Source: RPQJ01 sp035554635 | GTDB taxonomy: Bacteria > Pseudomonadota > Gammaproteobacteria > Steroidobacterales > Steroidobacteraceae | Direction of reading: 5' to 3' | NCBI GenBank assembly: GCA_035554635.1 | Contig: DATMIB010000091.1 | Coordinates: forward strand, 1-19,783 | DNA length: 19,783 bases | Part shown: piece by piece, positions 15,358 through 19,783 of the stretch | Layout: the number at the start of each line of letters is the position of its first letter | Numbering within the stretch: the first letter of the stretch is position 1 | The notes under the pieces: generated by a model | What the model was told of the DNA's origin: nothing | The model's database searches: none | The model's input: the letters and a program-made list of their open reading frames with translations, nothing else | Program-made: the position numbers and the translations under genes

Positions 15358-16629
15358 ATGTTTTTGTTCCGATCGATTCGTGCGAGCGTCGTTGCGCTCG
15401 CCGGTGCCGTGGCCCTGCTGGGCCCGCCCGCCGTCTTTTCCCAGGACCTGACGCTCGCCGAGGCCGAGCACGTCGCGCTCGAACGCGACGCGATGACGCG
15501 CGAAATGCGCGCGCAGGCGCAGGCCATGCGCGAACGCGCCGTCATGGAAGGCCAGCTCATGGATCCGGAGCTGCGACTCGGGGCCGTCAACGTCCCGGTC
15601 GATTCCTTCAGCCTGTCCGCCGAGGACATGACCATGCTCGAGGTCGGGCTGAGCCAGGAGTTCCAGCCCGGCAAGTCGCGGCAGCTTTCGCGGCGGCAGA
15701 TGGAACAGCTCGCCGCCGGCATGGACGCGACCGCGCTCGACCGCGAGCGCCTCGTCAAGCGCGAGGTGCGCAAGCTCTGGACACAGCTCGCCTACGTTGG
15801 CGCCGCGCGCAAGGTGGTCGACGAGCAGACCGCGTGGGTCGAGCAGATGCGGCAGTCGGCGCGAGCGCGTTACGCCTCCGGCGAAGGCCAGCAGCTCGAC
15901 GTGCTCGCGGCCGGGCTCGATGTCGCCATGCTGCGGGAGCAGTTGCTCGACCTCGACCGCGACGAGGCGATGTCGCGTTCGCAGCTCTCGTTCTGGCTCG
16001 GCGACGAGGCCAGCCGCGCGCGTCCCACCGCCCTCGGCCCGCGTGCCGAGCTGCCGCCGCTCGCGACGCTCGAGGCGCGACTGGGCGCGCACCCGGCCCA
16101 GCTCGACTACGAACGCCGCATCGACGCCGCGAACACGGCCGTCTCCATCGCGGAGGAAAAGCGCAAGCCGGGCTGGATGCTCGACGTGACCTACGGGTTC
16201 CGCCAGGACGGCGACATGAATTCCGGCATGGCAGAGCGGCCCGACATGCTCAGCGCGATGGTGACCGTGGACCTGCCGCTGTTCCGCAAGAACCGCCAGG
16301 ACCGCGACATTGCCGCGGCCCGGCTCGAGGCGCGCGGGCTGCACGAACGGCACGAGGACCACCGCCGCGAAATGCAGGCGATGCTGACCGAAGCCTGGAA
16401 CACCGCGCACCGCACCGCCGAGCTCGAGAAGTTCTACGAGACTGACCTGCTCACGCTCGCCGACCAGTCGGTGACCGCGGCACTGCTCTCCTGGCGCGCC
16501 AACCGCGTGATGATCGACGACGTCGTCCGCGCGCGTCGGCTCGCCGCCGAAACCAAGATGAAACACCTGCGTCTCGCCGCCGACCGCGCGCTGGCGCAGC
16601 ACGAAATCGACTACCTCGCTGGTGAATGA
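15358..16629 (+). CDS. TolC-family outer membrane factor of a Cus/Czc-type efflux system
   Basis: The 423-residue protein has a signal peptide (core ASVVALAGAVALLGPPAVFS, cut near residue 28) and the long amphipathic coiled-coil text of outer membrane efflux proteins: LTLAEAEHVALERD at the start of the mature part, an Ala/Arg/Glu-rich helical repeat, MVTVDLPLFRKNRQDRDIAAARLEA (about 301–325), and a second helical half. It would form the trimeric channel that carries metal through the outer membrane. ATG at 15358 has GGAG 7 nt upstream and is chosen over the upstream TTG at 15343. Its stop overlaps the first ATG of the adaptor gene (ATGA), so the genes are coupled. Confidence 0.88.
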   Translation: MFLFRSIRASVVALAGAVALLGPPAVFSQDLTLAEAEHVALERDAMTREMRAQAQAMRERAVMEGQLMDPELRLGAVNVPVDSFSLSAEDMTMLEVGLSQEFQPGKSRQLSRRQMEQLAAGMDATALDRERLVKREVRKLWTQLAYVGAARKVVDEQTAWVEQMRQSARARYASGEGQQLDVLAAGLDVAMLREQLLDLDRDEAMSRSQLSFWLGDEASRARPTALGPRAELPPLATLEARLGAHPAQLDYERRIDAANTAVSIAEEKRKPGWMLDVTYGFRQDGDMNSGMAERPDMLSAMVTVDLPLFRKNRQDRDIAAARLEARGLHERHEDHRREMQAMLTEAWNTAHRTAELEKFYETDLLTLADQSVTAALLSWRANRVMIDDVVRARRLAAETKMKHLRLAADRALAQHEIDYLAGE

Positions 16630-17951
16630 ACATGAACGCCAACAACCATTTCCACCGCATCGCCGGCGTCCTGCTGCTTTCGGTCGTGCTCGGCGCCTGC
16701 TCGAAGGACACACCGAGCGAATCCGTCCGCGCTGCCTCAGACGACACGCCGGCCGAGCACGCGATCAAGCACACCAACCCGAAGTACCGCTGCCCGATGC
16801 ACCCGCAGATCGTCCGTGACGAGCCGGGCCAGTGCCCGATCTGCGGCATGAACCTGGTCGAGTTCGAGCCGCCGCCCGCCGACGGCGCGGCGCCGGCCGC
16901 CGCCCCGGGGCAGTCGGGTCGCGAGGTGCGCATCTCGCCCGCGGTGATCAACAACCTCGGCGTGCGCACCGAGGCCGTCGTGCGCGGCAGTGCCAACCGT
17001 GGCGCACACACCGTCGGTTACGTGCAGTTCGACGAGCGTCGCGTGCAGCAGGTGCGGCCACGCGCCGAGGGCTGGGTCGAAGGGCTCTCGGTGCGCGCGA
17101 TGGGCGAGACCGTGCAGAAGGGCGAGCTGCTCTTCACGCTGTACTCGCCGATGCTCGAGAGCGCGCAGCAGGAGTACATCGACGCGCTCAAGATCGGCAA
17201 CGAGGACCTGATCGCCGCGTCGCGTGACCGGCTGCGAGCCCTGGGACTCGGCGGCACGGCCGCGCAACTCGGCAAGACCGGCCGCACGTCCGGCCGCGTG
17301 GCGTTCTACGCGCCGATCTCGGGTGTCGTGACCGAACTCGAGGCGCGCGAGGGCGCGATGCTGAGCCCGGACATGATTGCGATGACGATCACGGAACTCG
17401 GCAGCCTCTGGGTCATGGCCGAAGTGCCCGAGTCGCAGGCGGGCTGGGTCAGGCCCGGCACGCACGCGATGGTGCGGTTCCCGTCGCTGCCCGGCGAGAC
17501 GCTGCACGGCAGCGTCGACTACGTCTACCCGGAACTCAACATGGAGACGCGGACGCTGCGTGCGCGCATCACGCTCGCGGACCCGCCCGCCGGCGTGAAA
17601 CCGAACATGCTCGCGAACATCGAGCTGATCGGCGCGGGTGGCGCCGAAGGCCTCAGCATTCCACGCAGCGCCCTGATCCGCAGCGGCACGCAGGACCGCG
17701 TCGTCGTGTCGCTCGGCGAGGGCCGTTTCGCGTCGCGCAAGGTCGTCGCGGGCGCCGAGAGCGGCGACCGCATCGCAATCGTCGAGGGCCTGCAGGAGGG
17801 CGAACTCGTCGTGACCTCCGCACAGTTCCTGCTCGATTCGGAGGCGAACCTCGACGCCGGACTCGAACGCCTCGAAAGCCCGGCAGAAGGCGGCGCCGAA
17901 CGACAGCCGGCGCCGGCGGCCGATCCGCACGCGGCGCACAGGGGTGGCTGA
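16626..17951 (+). CDS. CusB-type RND periplasmic adaptor lipoprotein with heavy-metal-binding domain
   Basis: The 441-residue protein has a lipoprotein signal with lipobox LGAC (Cys25). Residues about 52–78 form a heavy-metal-binding domain KYRCPMHP … GQCPICGM (Cys56, Met58, His59, Cys70, Cys73, Met75), typical of CusB-like adaptors for Cu and Ag. Then come the hairpin, lipoyl-like (RAEGWVEGLSVRAMGETVQKG) and beta-barrel domains (APISGVVTELEAREGAML, LGSLWVMAEVPES) and a membrane-proximal end. It would join pump and channel and pass metal to the pump. A second in-frame ATG at 16632 has GGTGA 6 nt upstream and may be the true start; the lipobox is unaffected. The pump gene follows 3 nt after the stop. 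Confidence 0.92.
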   Translation: MNMNANNHFHRIAGVLLLSVVLGACSKDTPSESVRAASDDTPAEHAIKHTNPKYRCPMHPQIVRDEPGQCPICGMNLVEFEPPPADGAAPAAAPGQSGREVRISPAVINNLGVRTEAVVRGSANRGAHTVGYVQFDERRVQQVRPRAEGWVEGLSVRAMGETVQKGELLFTLYSPMLESAQQEYIDALKIGNEDLIAASRDRLRALGLGGTAAQLGKTGRTSGRVAFYAPISGVVTELEAREGAMLSPDMIAMTITELGSLWVMAEVPESQAGWVRPGTHAMVRFPSLPGETLHGSVDYVYPELNMETRTLRARITLADPPAGVKPNMLANIELIGAGGAEGLSIPRSALIRSGTQDRVVVSLGEGRFASRKVVAGAESGDRIAIVEGLQEGELVVTSAQFLLDSEANLDAGLERLESPAEGGAERQPAPAADPHAAHRGG

Positions 17952-17954
17952 GCC

Positions 17955-19783
17955 ATGATCGACGCCATCATCCGCGGTTCGCTGAAGAACCGCCCCCTCG
18001 TACTGTTGCTGACGCTCATGCTGACGGCGATCGGCCTGTACTCGGTGCAGCGCACGCCGGTCGACGCACTGCCCGACCTGTCGGACGTGCAGGTGATCGT
18101 GCGCACGCCGTACCCCGGCCAGGCGCCGCGGCTGGTCGAGGACCAGGTCACCTATCCGCTCACGACCTCGTTGCTGTCGGTGCCCGGCGCGACGACGGTC
18201 CGCGGCTATTCGTTCTACGGCGACTCGTTCGTCAACGTCCTGTTCGAGGACGGCACGGATCCATACTGGGCGCGCTCGCGCGTGCTCGAGTACCTGAGCC
18301 AGGCCACGGCGCGTCTGCCGGAAGGCGTGCGCCCATCGCTGGGGCCTGACGCGACCGGCGTCGGCTGGATCTACCAGTACGCACTGACGGACCGCACGGG
18401 CCAGCACGACCTGGCACAGCTGCGCTCGATCCAGGACTGGTTCCTCAAGTTCGAACTGCAGGCGCTCGACGGCGTTGCAGAGGTCGCGACGATCGGCGGC
18501 ATGGTCAAGCAGTACCAGGTCGTCGTCGACCCGCTGCGGCTGCGCGGTTACGGGCTGTCGCTGATGATGGTCGAGGAGGCGATCAAGCGCGGCAACCAGG
18601 AAGTCGGCGGTTCGGTCGTCGAAATGGCCGAAGCCGAGTACATGGTGCGCGCGACCGGCTACGTCAAGAGCATCGCCGACCTCGAGCGCATCCCGGTGAT
18701 GACGAGCGAGGCCGGCACGCCGGTGCTGCTGCGCGACGTCGCCGAGGTCCGGCTCGGGCCCGAGATGCGTCGCGGCATCGGTGAACTGGACGGGCAGGGC
18801 GAGGCCGTCGGCGGCGTGATCGTGATGCGCAACGGCGACAACGCGCGCGACACGATCGTGCGGGTCAAGCAGAAGCTCGACGAGCTGCGCGCCGGCCTGC
18901 CCAGAGGCGTCGAGATCGTCGAGACCTACGATCGCGCGACGCTGATCGAGCGCGCGGTCGAGAACCTGCAGCGCAAGCTGCTCGACGAGTTCATCGTCGT
19001 GGCGCTGGTCTGCTTCGTGTTCCTCTACCACCTGCGCTCGGGCCTGATCGTCGTGATCGTCACGCCGATCGCGGTCGCCTCGGCGTTCATCGTCATGCAC
19101 GCGCAAGGCATCAACGCGAACATCATGTCGCTCGGTGGCATCGCGATCGCGATCGGCACGCTGGTCGACGCCGCGATCGTGATGATCGAGAACGTGCACA
19201 AGAAGCTCGAACGCGGCGCGGTCACCGAGTCGGAACGTTTCGAGGCCATTTACCAGGGCTGTCGCGAGGTCGGGCCGTCGCTGTTCTTCTCGCTGATGAT
19301 CGTGGCGCTCTCGTTCCTGCCGGTGTTCACGCTCGAAGCGCAGGAAGGCCGCATGTTCGCGCCGCTCGCCTACACCAAGACCTACGCGATGGTGGCGGCG
19401 TCGCTGCTCTCGATCACGCTGGTGCCGGTGCTGATCTGGTTCCTCGTGCGCGGACGCATCCGTCACGAGAACGAGAACCCGGTCAACCGCGCGGCCGCCG
19501 CGGCGTACCGGCCACTGCTCGACATCGCGCTGCGGCACCCGAAGACGGTGGCTGCGTTCGCGACCGTGCTGGTCGTGGTGACGCTGTGGCCCGCCTCGAA
19601 GCTCGGCACGGAGTTCATGCCCGAGCTCGACGAGGGCGACGTGCTGTACATGCCGACGACGCTGCCGGGCCTCTCGACCGACGCGGCGCGTGCTTTGCTG
19701 CAGCAGACCGACCGGCTGATCAAGACCGTGCCGGAGGTCGACCGCGTGTTCGGCAAGGCCGGGCGCGCCGAAAGCGCGACCGA
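17955..19783 (+). CDS. cusA: CusA-type heavy-metal RND efflux pump, N-terminal 609 residues (3' end outside window)
   Basis: ATG at 17955 opens a frame that runs off the window; full-length family members have about 1040 residues. It begins MIDAIIRGSLKNRPLVLLL (first membrane helix) and continues PVDALPDLSDVQVIVRTPYP, EDQVTYPLTTSLLSVPGA, SFYGDSFVNVLFEDGTDPYW and GPDATGVGWIYQYAL. The DLSDVQV wording is typical of the monovalent Cu(I)/Ag(I) CusA branch rather than CzcA. The membrane segment GGIAIAIGTLVDAAIVMIENVH contains Asp405, the proton-relay Asp known from E. coli CusA. The Met residues that bind copper lie mostly beyond or near the window end, so substrate is inferred from the N-terminal text and the adaptor's metal-binding domain. 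It is the last visible gene of the efflux operon. Confidence 0.93.
   Translation, partial: MIDAIIRGSLKNRPLVLLLTLMLTAIGLYSVQRTPVDALPDLSDVQVIVRTPYPGQAPRLVEDQVTYPLTTSLLSVPGATTVRGYSFYGDSFVNVLFEDGTDPYWARSRVLEYLSQATARLPEGVRPSLGPDATGVGWIYQYALTDRTGQHDLAQLRSIQDWFLKFELQALDGVAEVATIGGMVKQYQVVVDPLRLRGYGLSLMMVEEAIKRGNQEVGGSVVEMAEAEYMVRATGYVKSIADLERIPVMTSEAGTPVLLRDVAEVRLGPEMRRGIGELDGQGEAVGGVIVMRNGDNARDTIVRVKQKLDELRAGLPRGVEIVETYDRATLIERAVENLQRKLLDEFIVVALVCFVFLYHLRSGLIVVIVTPIAVASAFIVMHAQGINANIMSLGGIAIAIGTLVDAAIVMIENVHKKLERGAVTESERFEAIYQGCREVGPSLFFSLMIVALSFLPVFTLEAQEGRMFAPLAYTKTYAMVAASLLSITLVPVLIWFLVRGRIRHENENPVNRAAAAAYRPLLDIALRHPKTVAAFATVLVVVTLWPASKLGTEFMPELDEGDVLYMPTTLPGLSTDAARALLQQTDRLIKTVPEVDRVFGKAGRAESAT

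Noticed and set aside
14758..16713. A 651-codon - strand open frame over the outer membrane factor gene
   Set aside because: It is antisense to the TolC-family gene, which has a signal peptide and a good ribosome binding site.
16737..19538. A 933-codon - strand open frame over the efflux genes
   Set aside because: It is antisense to the clear CusB and CusA genes and has the same low-complexity Arg/Asp/His-rich composition.

Overview
The window reads as chromosomal DNA from a high-GC (about two thirds G+C by eye) Gammaproteobacterium. The icd–aceK pair, the Cus-type metal efflux cluster and the winged-helix/TPR sensor all fit a free-living Xanthomonadales- or Steroidobacter-like lineage, but that placement is inference. 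I see no tRNA, rRNA, CRISPR array, insertion sequence or phage gene.

Left part, + strand (1–6729). The window opens inside an omega-amidase gene (YafV/Nit2 type) followed 2 nt later by a Cys/Met-metabolism PLP enzyme. Next comes a CadC-like membrane regulator (winged helix, three membrane segments, TolB-like domain, TPR repeats). A two-gene unit follows: a small predicted beta-rich protein and an ATP/ADP-translocase-family (Npt1/Npt2) transporter that carries an unusual C-terminal cadherin-like domain. Two small conserved-looking proteins follow. The second has a near-consensus sigma-54 promoter and an upstream dyad about 100 nt before the predicted start of transcription.

Middle part, - strand (6766–14685). 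Read in the direction of transcription the order is icd, aceK, a DUF2905 membrane protein, a GT-C (ArnT/PMT-like) glycosyltransferase, a secreted atypical kinase and a secreted phosphatase. Three consecutive gene pairs are tightly packed or overlap by 4 nt. Icd keeps the regulatory Ser113 that AceK phosphorylates. The last two genes are the most interesting part of the window. An exported protein with a PI4K-II/FAM20-like kinase catalytic signature is translationally coupled to an exported Shewanella-like PPP phosphatase, and the C-terminal third of that phosphatase looks like a second domain of the same kinase fold with its catalytic residues lost (a pseudokinase).

Right part, + strand (14859–end). 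A divergent copper/silver-type RND efflux operon holds a small secreted Cys-containing protein, a TolC-family outer membrane factor, a lipoprotein CusB-type adaptor with an N-terminal heavy-metal-binding domain, and a CusA-type pump cut by the window end. Together they would move monovalent metal from periplasm or cytoplasm to the outside.

Very long antisense open frames over most genes are by-products of GC-rich codon use and were rejected.
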